Of a stretch of DNA of 64,000 bases, positions 46,454-58,952 are shown in pieces. The notes under the pieces were generated by a model. That model had not been told where the DNA came from and did no database searches. It saw only the letters and a program-made list of their open reading frames with translations. The translations under genes and the position numbers were made by a program. Numbering within the stretch: position 1 is the stretch's first letter; each line of letters opens with the position of its first letter. The DNA comes from Erythrobasidium yunnanense (lineage: Eukaryota > Basidiomycota > Cystobasidiomycetes > Erythrobasidiales > Erythrobasidiaceae): contig BCJC01000003.1 of assembly GCA_001600175.1 (NCBI GenBank), positions 620,001 to 684,000 on the forward strand. Reading direction: 5' to 3'.

Positions 46454-46783
46454 ATGCTGAATGATGCTAGCAGCTCATGTCTGACAGCCAGGCCATCAGC
46501 AGGGGTGACGACAGCCTCCCCATCACTCTGGCAATGTCTTCTGTTCACGTGCATCGTGCGACATATTACCTGGAAAACGAGTATGCCACTTGTCTCCGTG
46601 CATATCGCCTTTGTGTCTATCAAGCAGCACAGCCTTGTGTCGCTCGCTTGCTCAACCGCTGTGTGGGCAATGTCTCTTTCGTCTCTCTTCACATCATCTT
46701 CTCTCAAGACCACAGGTGATACGGAGAGCGCTTGCTCACACATCATTGCAGGACTATCTTATCTCCGTCCCTCTCGGTCCTCC

Positions 46784-47653
46784 ATGAGCAAACAAGGTAA
46801 CTCAACGCAAAGGCGAAGCGCAAGCAACGTCTCGCGGAGAAGCTCGCCTGCCTCCAGTACTGCTTCTGCTTCCAGCACTCCTTCAATCTCAGTCGACGGG
46901 TACGACGTCCGTTCCATCAGCGGGACTCCACAATGGGGATTGGCAGAGTGCACCTTCACGTGCAGCAAGATAGTTGATCTCCAATACAGTGCAGGCTCAT
47001 CACCAGAAAAAGACACCTTGGCTCTGATTTATACCGCCGGCCGCAAATCATCCGATACATGCAGTGTCTCACACAACAAATTTACCCTAGCTTGCGATAG
47101 ACTGGTTTTGGGGACTCTCATCAATGTCTATCGCGATGCTGCTCAATTCAAATGCACGAAAGACCACTTAAACCAAGCCAAGCAATCGTTCCTGGCGAAG
47201 CATCCCGTCTTTATCGCAAATACCGTAGGCTACAAGCTAGGAGGCATTCCCGCGGCACCCAAAGTCTATGAGAAGCACATGCGCGACTTGAGTAACACTC
47301 CAGAACAGCTCCCACTCTCGTCCATTTCGCATACATTCGAATGGTACGCCTGCCAGAAGACCCAAACAACAGGCATCAAAGATCTGTCCGTAGACTGGGA
47401 CGATGGCTTGCTACTCCACACTATCGATGGCGTTTTTAAGACCGCGGATTTCCTAAGTCTCGAAGATACCAAAGTCCTCGCCCACGTAAGGAACCTCCTA
47501 GCCCGCCGGCCTAAGCACAGCAAAGGTATCAAAGCCAAATTTATCACCAGGTACCCTTCTATTACTTACAACGAAGGCTGCAAGAAATTAGTAGTATCAT
47601 CGGAATGGCGACGAAACGTCGACAGACCTTTCCGAGATTACATGTGGTCCTAG
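46784..47653 (+). CDS. Orphan soluble protein, 289 aa
   Basis: The frame is open from an earlier ATG at 46454, but those first 110 codons read like noise, so I choose MSKQGNSTQRRSASNVSRR. A Ser-rich head leads into a globular part: GLAECTFTCSKIVDLQYS, DTLALIYTAGRKSS, FTLACDRLVLGTLINVY, KQSFLAKHPVFIANTVGYK, SHTFEWYACQK, DWDDGLLLHTIDGVFKTA, EDTKVLAHVRNLLARR, and an end FRDYMWS. The alternation of strands and helices looks like a folded domain I cannot name. No introns seen. Confidence 0.55.
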   Translation: MSKQGNSTQRRSASNVSRRSSPASSTASASSTPSISVDGYDVRSISGTPQWGLAECTFTCSKIVDLQYSAGSSPEKDTLALIYTAGRKSSDTCSVSHNKFTLACDRLVLGTLINVYRDAAQFKCTKDHLNQAKQSFLAKHPVFIANTVGYKLGGIPAAPKVYEKHMRDLSNTPEQLPLSSISHTFEWYACQKTQTTGIKDLSVDWDDGLLLHTIDGVFKTADFLSLEDTKVLAHVRNLLARRPKHSKGIKAKFITRYPSITYNEGCKKLVVSSEWRRNVDRPFRDYMWS

Positions 47654-47907
47654 CTTCACTCTGGTAGCTTGTCTCAAGTTGTTGGCACTGAGATTGGGCA
47701 AGTGTCGGTAACGCGAATGAATGTCTCTCCCGATGAACTACGCATATAACCTTGCGCACCGGAGCTAAAGCAGAAAGGGCGGCTTTCAGAGAAGCATGCA
47801 AGCAAAGATACAAAATAACAAAGTGGTGGAACAGACGACAAGATCGAGAGACTAAAAGACAGGGGATTGGCTTGCCGATGACCGCCTTGCCCTGGCAGAA
47901 TGCGCTT

Positions 47908-50502
<2,595 letters not shown>

Positions 50503-50872
50503 AAAATAGAGGAGAAGAGACGGGAGAACAAAGGGTCAGCTGAGGGTAGACGCGCGCGGGATTCCAGCTGGGACGGGATCCTGGTGCTTGAGCGTACATT
50601 GTTCGAGGACCAGCTTGAGGCATTGTATGAAGTATTGGAAGATGTTGGGATGAAGCAGAAGTTAGAAACGGATGAAGAGACAAGGCCAATCAACTTCGCT
50701 CTTAATTGGACTTTGAGAAGAAGGGGGCCAGTGGCGATTTCAGGGGGCCCGGACACTTCGGGTATTGACAAGCCGGTCAGACAAGGCACAGAGGTAGAAA
50801 CGCGGATGCTTGAATATCAATGCTACTACTACTCCTACTTCGATACTACACTCTCGTCGATACTCCCTCATC
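50503..50872. other. Spacer between fumarate reductase and the TPR-MYND array
   Basis: Promoter of the fumarate reductase gene and 3' flank of the first array gene. The plus-strand frame across it is antisense to MYND exon 2 and is not taken as a gene. Confidence 0.35.
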
Positions 50873-51531
50873 TCACTGCTGCCGCTCCTTATACGCCTTG
50901 CAATGCGTCTTGTGCCGCGAAGTCCAGTCGGCTTTCTGGCACTCTGCTTTGCAGTAGAAGACAGAGTGACATCCACTACACTGCTTGAGGTCTGACCTTC
51001 TGAAGAGGGCGTACGAAGGGCACTGCGAACAATCACCTGTTTAGTGAGATTTAGACAGGTTGCAGCATTTTCACCCACATCGTAGTTCGCACAAGCTATC
51101 TCATGCGTTTTCTCTCCTCTCAGACGCTGCTCCCTCGCTTCTGAGAACTTGCCCTCAGCCTCAAGCACGCACGCCATGTTCTCCCTCGAATAAGCAGCAT
51201 CGTCCCTCGGTCCTTCCTGCAATCCGCCAAATTCCTTGTAGTCTCTGACACGGAGTGCTTTCTCCAATGCTTCTCTAGCTCCACTTATCCTGCCGCAGCG
51301 GATCAGAGCTTCTCCTAACCCGTTGTAAGAAATTGCTGCATGCGTAGAGTCAGGGCCGAAGGCTTTCAGCTTTAATTGCAGAGCTCGAGCATGGAGTCGT
51401 GCAGATTCCTCGAAGCGCTGCTGCTTGATTGCTTGGACAGCGCGGTTGGATAGGTCGACTCCAGTGGTCATCGCTTCCATGATAGCATTGCCCTTTGCGC
51501 CGCTGGGCATGGTGGTGAAGTCGGAGGACAT
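50873..51531 (-). CDS. TPR-MYND protein, array copy A
   Basis: Exons 51531-51079 and 51022-50873, 200 aa. The N-terminal exon is helical and TPR-like: GVDLSNRAVQAIKQQRFEES, ARLHARALQLKLKAFGPDS, AAISYNGLGEALIRCG, AREALEKALRVRDYKEFGGL, DDAAYSRENMACVLEAEGKF. The second exon is a complete MYND zinc finger: CANYD|CPSYA, LKQCSGCHSVFYCKAECQKADW, SRHKTHC. MYND fingers bind proline-rich partner peptides. This is the only copy that keeps the canonical YC ligand. A phase-0 intron (51078-51023) lies immediately before the second Cys of the finger. First of eight co-oriented paralogues. Confidence 0.85.
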
Positions 51532-51980
51532 GGCTGATGTACTCGTGTAGGAAGAGAATCAAAGGAGAGGCCAGGAATTGAAAGAGCTAGAAAGGGCCAG
51601 TTGCCCTTTTTGTTGGTCATTTGAGCAGGGTCCTGGAGCTGTAGTTGGACACCCTGCTTTGCTGTATCAGTCGATCATTCAGGCATTGATTCCTGATAAG
51701 AACTGTAGCATTCGTCGTTTCAGATGCAATCGATTGTGAAGGCAGAAGAAGGCCTCGCAATACTTCTGGCACCCAGGCACATAAAATTGTTCATCACAGG
51801 TCCGATATCGAAGTAATCTACGCGCTCTAGAGCACATACAATACTCTCTGTCTGGCCAGTGTTTCGCATCTAAATACGGTGCCTGAGATAGCAAAACGCG
51901 CTCCGTCCTGAATGCAATAGTAGCGTCCCTACATGCTGACAGACTCGTCGAGATACCTGAGGGACATGACAATGTCGGCC
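51532..51980. other. Array spacer A-B
   Basis: Promoter of copy A. No homology to the genes noticed and no other element seen. Confidence 0.35.
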
Positions 51981-52701
51981 CTATGTTGAGGCAGAAGCTT
52001 GTGCTTTCATTTTCGCTTGATGAGCTTTGCAGACTTCTTTATGGCCCTCATTCCAATCCCCCTTCTGACACTGCTTTGAATGGTAGAATGTGGCGTGGCA
52101 TCCACTGCATGCTTGAAGCTCGGTCTTGGAGAAGCAGCGATTTGCTTTTTCGCACTAGTCAGAAGGGAATGTCAGGCATTAGCCTTGTGGTCACAGTGGT
52201 CTTCAAAGTTGGACAGTGCCATGGGAAACTTACTCCTCTGAAAGAGCAGACCATTTCGCCGGTTGCTTGACCTTTTAGGCGCTGGACGCGCGCTTCAGCC
52301 ATCTTCCCCTCAGTCTCGAATGTCCAGGCTAATAGGTCTCTTGAAGAGGCTATAGCTGCGTCATTTCCTTCCCATAGTCTGTAAAGTTGTATGGATTCAC
52401 GGATGCTGATAGCCTCTTTGTATTCCCCTCTAGCTTCGGCTGTCAGGTCATGAGCCATAAGAGCAGTGCCAGATACGTCGTAAAGATGTGCTTCGTCCAG
52501 TAGAGTCGCGTCGCCTAGTCCGAGCATGATGCTCAGTTCTTGGCGGTGCAGTCGGACGGCTTCTTTGGATCGTCCTCCTGGACCTGTTTCTCCCAGCATG
52601 TCGAGATAACCGCGTGAAAGACTGTCAACAAAGACTTCAAACCGATCGAAAGCCCATGACGAGGCCGAAGGTGGATAGTGAGGGTGTCCGCGCCTGGTCA
52701 T
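51981..52701 (-). CDS. TPR-MYND protein, array copy B (divergent)
   Basis: ATG 52701 (MTRRGHPHYPPSASS) to TAG 51981. The helical half is the most diverged: FEVFVDSLSRGYLDMLGE, DEAHLYDVSGTALMAHD, AEARGEYKEAISIRESIQLY, DLLAWTFETEGKMAEARVQR. The intron (GTAAGT..CTGACTAG) joins VCSFRG to CEKANRCFSKTELQACSGC, then HATFYHSKQCQKGDW and GHKEVC. The fifth zinc ligand is His (FYH) instead of Cys. The longer in-frame stretch upstream of the ATG is not used. Confidence 0.78.
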
Positions 52702-53019
52702 GGTCGGGACCGCGTATGTGCTGCTAAAGTAGTGAAGAACGCGAGAACGAAAGCAGCTTAGCGACGAAATGATGAATGGTTTGTTAGGAGGAGGGGTAGC
52801 ACAAAAGTAGGAGCCCTTGATTCTGTGGTAATTCAAATTTGAGAGCGCGGAACTTTTGCTCATGGCGGGTACGGACGTGTGCAGTACCGTAGGTACGGGG
52901 CTGGAGTCGTGAGGAAGGCTCGAAGTCAACATCAAATCGGCGCTGAGAGTGAAGTCCCATCGAATGGCTTGCGTATGTCGCTGTCATGTATGAGGAGTCG
53001 AGCGGAAGCAAAAGGCCTC

Positions 53020-53845
53020 TCACGAAAGGCATGGGAGGTACACGCTGGAAACATAGGCGGGAGCGAAATTTCGAGAGCAGGTACTGTATAGATATGATCG
53101 CATAGATTGCAACGATACGGCAGACCGTCCCGAGAGCATCACGCAGCCTGAGCAGTACCCGGCGAGGTTGAGTCTAGCTTGATACGCCTTGCACAAAGGC
53201 TTATGTCGGGACGTCCAGTCAGCTTTCTGACAAGCTGGATTGTGGTAGAAGACAGAATGGCAGCCTCCGCAAGCTTTCACTTCTGCCTTGCGGAATGGTC
53301 CAGCAGGGCACTGGAATCATGAACGTAAGCCAATGCGACCAGCAGTCAAGGAAGCCTCTACTTACAGTATAGTTTCCACAAGCCATCTTGCCCTTTGCTT
53401 CTCCTTTCAAGCGTTGTTCTTTCGCTTCTTCGAATTTGCCTTCCGCTTCGAGGATGCAAGCCATGTTGTCTCGAGTGAACGCAGCATCGTTCCTAGGTCC
53501 AAGCTCTAGCCCACCAAACTCCTTGTAATCTCTGACGTGAAGAGCCTTTGTGATTGCATCTCTAGCTTCTTGTATTTTGCCGCATCGGAGAAGAGCTTCT
53601 CCTAAGCCATTATAGGAGATAGCAGCTTGAATAGAGTCTGGTCCATGAGCCTCTAGCTTGAGCTCCAGCGCTTTGGCATGTAGCGTCGCAGCATCCTCGT
53701 GTCGTCCTTCGCGACCCGCTTGGACGGCTTGATTGGAGTATCCTACGCCCTCTGTAGTTGCTGCAAAGATAGCCGAGTTCTGTGCAGAGTCGCCAAACAG
53801 ACCGTTGAAGTGCATATTATTATACGAAGAAGAGAAGGTTGCCAT
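53020..53845 (-). CDS. TPR-MYND protein, array copy C with C-terminal extension
   Basis: ATG 53845 (MATFSSSYNNMHFNGLFG). Closest to copy A: GVGYSNQAVQAGREGRHEDA, AISYNGLGEALLRCGKIQEA, KALHVRDYKEFGGLELGP, NMACILEAEGKFEEAKEQR. The intron after GNYT (GTAAGT..TTCCAG) precedes CPAGPFRKAEVKACGGCHSV, then FYHNPACQKADW and SRHKPLC. The frame continues about 45 residues beyond the finger (NLAGYCSGCVMLSGRSAVSL, ending VYLPCLS), an addition no other copy has; it adds further Cys. Confidence 0.8.
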
Positions 53846-54162
53846 GGCTCGAGGCAGCAAGTCAGAAGTTGACGAGGTGAGAGGCGAAAGAGGAAGAGGT
53901 CGAGTGAGTGGGAAGAAAGAGAGCCGAAGAAATTTTGCCAGTTGAATTCGTGTCCCGGTGGTTCAACAAACGAAGTCGGAATTGGTCCGACTTTGTCAAA
54001 GGGACTGAGAAATACGGGCGGACCGGAGTCTGGGGTCGTATGCGAGTACATACTTGGTCGATCTTGCTTTTCTGTGCGATATGCTCTCGCCTGTAGCGCT
54101 GGCAGGGCATCCAGCCTTGCATCCTGCCGCTGATATTGAAGCGATGAGGATACCCATCGCAA
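53846..54162. other. Array spacer C-D
   Basis: Promoter of copy C. Minus-strand frames here are antisense or chance. Nothing recognised. Confidence 0.35.
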
Positions 54163-54872
54163 CTAGGCGTAGGTCGCAGTCTTGCTCGTGCCCTTCTGCT
54201 TACTCTGATGAGCTTTGCAAGTGACCCTGTGACGTTGGGTCCAGTCTGATTTCTGGCACTCGTTGGAATGGTAAAAGACGGAATAGCATCCTGTGCATGC
54301 TCGGAGTTCATCGCGCCGACGCAACGCTGAGAAGTGCTGGAAGGAAGGCACACAATCGTCAGCATGTACCAGTGTCAATATATTGAGTCCAGACATACGC
54401 AAATCCAATTTGAACAGAGCATGTCGCCCTTAGCTTCTCCTCTTAATCGAAGCTCTTTGGCTTCGTGCATATTGCCTATGGCTTCCCAGAGGTATGCGAG
54501 GCGTTCTCTGAGGCAGGCCGCATCTAGGCGGTTGCCTCGACCCAGCCCGCCATATTCAACGGGATCGCGGATGTGTATAGCTTTTGCAAGGTAGCTTCTG
54601 GCTTCTGCCACTTGCCCGCTCTCTCCCAGACAGTCTCCCAATAGTTCGTATAGACAGGCTTGTACTAAGGTGTCTTTGGACATTTTTGACTGCATGCTGT
54701 CTCGCTTCAGTATCTCCTTGCACATCCTGGCAGCTTCCTCGTACTTCTCTTCAGCCTTCAGTCTGCCCGCACGTTCGATATCTTGGGAGATGACTTCACT
54801 CTCCTCGTCCATAATTCGCATAACGTGCGGTGTCAAGGTCGTGAAGTCGTCGAATTTGAGCGAGGATGCCAT
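54163..54872 (-). CDS. TPR-MYND protein, array copy D
   Basis: ATG 54872 (MASSLKFDDFTTLTPHV). Helical half: SQDIERAGRLKAEEKYEEA, CLYELLGDCLGESGQVAEA, LAKAIHIRDPVEYGGLGRG, RERLAYLWEAIGNMHEAKEL. The intron follows CSNWIC (GTATGT..TTCCAG) and the finger continues HFSALRRRDELRACTGCYSV, FYHSNECQKSDW, QRHRVTC. Very similar to copy E in start, exon junction and upstream DNA, so D/E is a recent pair. Fifth ligand is His. Confidence 0.82.
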
Positions 54873-55418
54873 GATATGAAGTGCCAAACGATTGCGGTAG
54901 GTGAAAAATTCAGTGCGAAAGGAAGAGTGAAGTGTAAAAGGCCAATGAGCGGGCCATCAAAGATTGACGAGAAGGCGCAAGATGTCGGAGCACAAGCCGA
55001 AGTCGCTTGAGCAGCGTTGACGCCTCGCTTTTGCGTTCCAAGTCAAGTCTTCAAACTACACTGCTAGTAGATCGTGTGCTTTTGCCGTGTCAGGCTCAAA
55101 GATTTCGTATATAAATGGGAGAAAAGGAAAGAGTTGAGAAAGCTTCGTTCTATGAAAGGCTACGGTGATCGCAGCATATGAGAGCATGATGATACAACGA
55201 CGGTGATCATCTCAGGTGTACACAAAGCAGCAGCATGCGCGAATGTCGCGACTAGTCAGGAACGCCAGCACGCACGCGTCTGCTGAGAAGATAGCGCCTA
55301 CTGAGAAGAAGACAGAGAGTCATGAGATTAGTTACAATGACGGTTGACTCATGGCAGATTCTTGAGCTCACATTGTACCGCCAGCAAGGAGAGATGAGAA
55401 CACCCACGGCGACTAGGC
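54873..55418 (-). promoter_or_regulatory. Array spacer D-E with promoter blocks shared with copy E
   Basis: Blocks GATTGACGAGAAGGCGC (about 54962-54978) and GACGCCTCGCTTTTGCG (55019-55035), upstream of copy D, recur as GATGACGAGAAGGCGC and GACGCCTCGCTTCTGCG ahead of copy E. They mark a duplicated promoter and candidate control sites. Confidence 0.55.
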
Positions 55419-56120
55419 CTAGGCTGCAGCTTTGCCCTTGCTCTTCTGCTCCTTCTGATAAGCCTTGCAGGTGATCTTGTGTCGTTCAGTCCAATCTGTC
55501 TTCTGGCATGCTACGGAATGGTAGAAGACAGCGTAGCATGCTGAGCATGCTCGAAGCTCATCGCGACGATGGAAGCGGGCTTCCGGCTTGAACGAAGCAG
55601 CAGCTCCTCAGCGCATGCAAATACTGTTCTCCGTCAGCAGACGTACACAGCTCCAGTTTGAACAGAGCATTTCGCCCTTGGCTTCTCCCCTCGATCGAAG
55701 GTCTTGAGCTTCGCGCATCTGGCCTTGAGCTTCCATAAGGTATGCGAGCCGTTCTCTGCTGTAGGCAGCCATCTTACGGTCTCCTCGACCCAGCCCCCCA
55801 TACTCGACGGGATCTCGGATGTGGATAGCTTTCTCGAGGTGGTCTCTTGCTTCTCCCAAATGACCGCATTCTCCCAGGCAGTCTCCGAGTAGTTCGTATA
55901 GACCGGCTAGAGCCTCGGTGTCCGTGCTACGTTTCGACTGCATGCTGTCTCGCCCCAGTACTTCCCGGCAGATCTTGGCAGCATCCTCGTGTTGTCCTCC
56001 AGCGCGTAGATTGCCCGCACGCTCGATAGCTTGCAACACGAGTTGTCCCTCCTCTAAGATTGCTCGCTTGACGTCCGGTGTTAAAGCAGTGATGTCGTCG
56101 AATTTGAGCGAGGATGCCAT
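55419..56120 (-). CDS. TPR-MYND protein, array copy E
   Basis: ATG 56120 (MASSLKFDDITALTPDV). Helical half: QAIERAGNLRAGGQHEDAAK, LYELLGDCLGECGHLGEARD, EKAIHIRDPVEYGGLGRGD, RERLAYLMEAQGQMREAQDL. The intron follows CSNWSC (GTACGT..TTCAAG); exon 2 gives PEARFHRRDELRACSACYAV, FYHSVACQKTDW, ERHKITC and a Lys-rich end before TAG 55421-55419. Fifth ligand His. Partner of copy D. Confidence 0.82.
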
Positions 56121-56529
56121 GATACTTGCTGACGATGTAAAGGCGCAGAGACGCTTTTGGGCGGATGAGTGAGTATTAGAGGAAAGAGAAGAACGAGTGC
56201 AGAGAGCTGATGAGAGCGCAGGCCCAGCGAAAGATGACGAGAAGGCGCCAGAAGTCAGATTGTTTGGCCGCTCAACGCCAACCGTGGTCGATGTGACAGC
56301 GTAGACGCCTCGCTTCTGCGCCCAAACTCCTCAGTCTACATTGCTAGTTGATTGTATGCCTGCTACGTTGACCGCCAAACGATCGTGCATAGGCGATAGG
56401 AGAAAGGCAGCAAATCGATAGCCTTGACGCCAGCGCGACTCTGATTCCAGCGATTCATAAACTGATACAACGTGCTACCATACCATGACTGCGGGGAAGC
56501 CCAACAGTGTACAGATCGTTAATGTAGGT
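56121..56529 (-). promoter_or_regulatory. Array spacer E-F with promoter blocks
   Basis: Carries the copy-E versions of two blocks shared with the D promoter: AAGATGACGAGAAGGCGC (56231-56248) and GACGCCTCGCTTCTGCG (56304-56320), both 110-200 bp from the ATG. Confidence 0.55.
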
Positions 56530-57242
56530 TCAGGCCGAAGCAGATTTGCTTTCTCCGGCTTGATCTGCAGCTTTCCTCTTGACTTCCTCGCTATATGCCT
56601 TGCAAGGACCTTTGTGTCTCATCTTCCAGTCTTCCTTCTGACAGTAGGTCGAATGGTAGAAGACCGAGTAACATCCAGCGCAAGCCTTAAGCTCGCTCAA
56701 GGGCAGACAGCCTTGCTTTGTGCACTGCTTTGGGACGTCAAACTTCGCTTCTCTCATTGTTGAACGTTGACGGTGCTCACCTGATAGTACCAGGCACAAA
56801 CGAGTTCGTTTTTGGCTTCTCCTTTCAGACGCAGGGCTTTGGCTTCATCCATCTTGCCCTCGAATTCCAAGACACATGCCAGGCTTTCTCTGGTGTATGC
56901 AGCGTCCTCGCGAATGCCTTTGCCTAATCCGCCAAATTCGACGTCGTCGCGGATGTAGAGAGCTTTCTCGTGGTATTGCCTGGCCTCCGCGACCCTTCTT
57001 GCCAGCCTGAGCGCTATTCCGAGTCCCTCGTACGAGATAGCGACCTCTATCGCTTCGGGGTCGTACACGGTGAGCTTTAGCTCCAGTGCCTGCTTGTGTA
57101 GCTCGACAGCTTCTTCAAATCGTCCTCGGCTCTGCGCAGCAATGGCTCGATTGTTCAACTTGCTTGCAGCTAGTTTGCCTGTGACTTTGGGACTGGTCGG
57201 ATCGTCTGTCTGGATGACATACGCGTGATAAAGGTGAGACAT
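56530..57242 (-). CDS. TPR-MYND protein, array copy F
   Basis: ATG 57242 (MSHLYHAYVIQTDDPTSPK). Helical half: LNNRAIAAQSRGRFEEAVEL, KQALELKLTVYDPEA, AISYEGLGIALRLARR, EKALYIRDDVEFGGLGKG, RESLACVLEFEGKMDEAKAL. The intron (GTGAGC..) lies after CAWYYQ; the finger is CTKQGCLPLSELKACAGCYS, VFYHSTYCQKEDW, RHKGPC. Ends with a Lys/Ala/Ser tail. Pairs with copy G by its DDP/EDP start and VEFGGLGKG motif. Fifth ligand His. Confidence 0.82.
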
Positions 57243-57823
57243 CGTCGAGGAGGTTGAAGCAGCTAAAAGGGTGACAATGCAGATGTGGAAGTGGTGAGAG
57301 CAAGTAGGACAGCGCTGAAAAGGGTGGTTCGTGTGAGAACAGCGTGCAAGCCAGCGAGGTCAGAAGCAGCTAGAATTTGGGCGTTTGTTTGGCAGGCGTG
57401 ACGCCATGACAGGCGGGCTCTGCTGAGCGAGCAGCTTCTGACTTGCTTTTCGTATCCTTGAAGCATGGAAGCTTGACCTAACACTGTCTAAGCGCGAAAG
57501 TAATCGGGTTGGAATACATCGGAGGCAGACAGCAGCAGCCCAGCAAGCTGACAGCAAACGCAGAGGTAGTCAAGCGACTGATGAGGGCGCCAGCGGTCCG
57601 CGGTAGTCCCTGGTATATCCTGGGCGTGGAGAAATACTTGAAGTCTTCGCATGCTCCGATATAAGATAGGGAAGAAAGGAAGAGTGTGAAGAATGGAAAT
57701 CATCACTATCGAACTAATTGTTACATCGACAGTACATGAAGGTCGTTGAATACTTGTATACAGCATCAGATAGAATCAAGACAGGAAGCTACGATGACCA
57801 GGCCTTGGCAGGCGCCTTTATGG
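57243..57823. other. Array spacer F-G with small tandem duplication
   Basis: Promoter of copy F. At its far end (about 57799-57846) a unit of about 27 bp, CAGGCCTTGGCAGGCGCCTT, is repeated as CAGGCCTTCGCAGGCGCCTT. The second unit encodes the last residues of copy G (APAKA) and the first is its downstream echo past the stop. Confidence 0.5.
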
Positions 57824-58503
57824 TCAGGCCTTCGCAGGCGCCTTCCCCTTCACCTTGGCCTGATAAGCCTGGCAGTATGGCTTGTGTCTGATTACCCAAT
57901 CGGTCTTCTGGCGCTGGACGGAATGGTAGAAAGCAGCTTGACAGCCGAGACAAGCCTTGAGCTCGCTGCGGGGAAGGCAGCCATACTTTGAGCACTGCAT
58001 TGGAATATAGTCAGAAATGTCTTCCATGCTGCCTAACCGTGCCAATTCACGTTGCGAGGATTTGTGCAGAGCAGCTCATCCGTAGCCTCGCCTCTCAGCC
58101 GCATCTCTCGAGCTTCCTTCATCCTGCCTTCAGATTCCAGTATGCAAGCTAGACTGTCTCTCGTGTCGGCAGCATCTTCTCGACTACCTTTGCCTAGCCC
58201 GCCGAAGTCGACGTACTCGCGAATGTAGAGGGCCTTCTCGTGGAATTCTCGCGCCTCGAGTAGCTTCCCGCAGAGACGGAGAGCTGTGCCTAGCCCTTCG
58301 TACGATATAGCAACCGTGGGTGACTCCGGATCATGTAGTGCGAGCTTTGCTGCCAAAGCCCGGCGGTGGAGCTCTACGGCGACTTCGAAAAAGCCATCCT
58401 TCTGAGCTTCGACAGCTGCGTTATTTAGACCGGCTGCAGCGAAGATAGCTTTGACGGTCGGGCTGTCAGGGTCCTCTGTCACAACGAAGAACGGGGTGCC
58501 CAT
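57824..58503 (-). CDS. TPR-MYND protein, array copy G, finger missing a ligand
   Basis: ATG 58503 (MGTPFFVVTEDPDSPTVK). Helical half: LNNAAVEAQKDGFFEVAVEL, RRALAAKLALHDPES, AISYEGLGTALRLCGKL, EKALYIREYVDFGGLGKG, RDSLACILESEGRMKEAREM. Exon 2 after CTNPRN: CSKYGCLPRSELKACLGCQA, AFYHSVQRQKTDW, IRHKPYC. The Cys of the usual CQ pair is Arg here (VQRQ) on top of the FYH change, so this finger has lost one zinc ligand and may not fold normally. The frame is otherwise intact. Confidence 0.8.
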
Positions 58504-58952
58504 TTTTCAGATTAGGATAGCGGATAGTGGAGGCAGTAGCAGGGTGAAGGGAGGCAAGAGCAGTAGCCGAATGGAGAGAGATAGAGCATTCGTACTGGCC
58601 AGAACCTGACAGAAGCCAGGCGTTGTTTGACAGCTTGCCGCCCTTCGAAATCGAGGCGCATCAGGACAGCTCGCTAGCGGGCGTCATTCTGGAATGGCTG
58701 TCAAGCACGGTTTCTGCAGTATTTGTGTCGACGCCATCCTGTCATGTCGCTTTGCGGGCTTGACATCAAATAAGACAGTTGCGAGAAGAACAAGAGTGGC
58801 TCATGCACACACCTGGCAATGACAGGGACAGGGATGTAGAGCATTCTACAACAACCGTTGATAGCGCCTGATAGGTTCGCTGTACACGCGGACGCGTTAA
58901 AAATCTTACTTCCTTGGTACGTATTCCACGATAAATTGCAGCGACGAATACA
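58504..58952. other. Array spacer G-H
   Basis: Promoter of copy G. Nothing else recognised. Confidence 0.35.

Noticed and set aside
46454-46783. Upstream in-frame extension of the 46784 orphan
   Set aside because: The extra 110 residues look random and Cys/Ser/His-rich, and the downstream ATG gives a more ordinary Ser-rich N-terminus. Kept as a possibility only.
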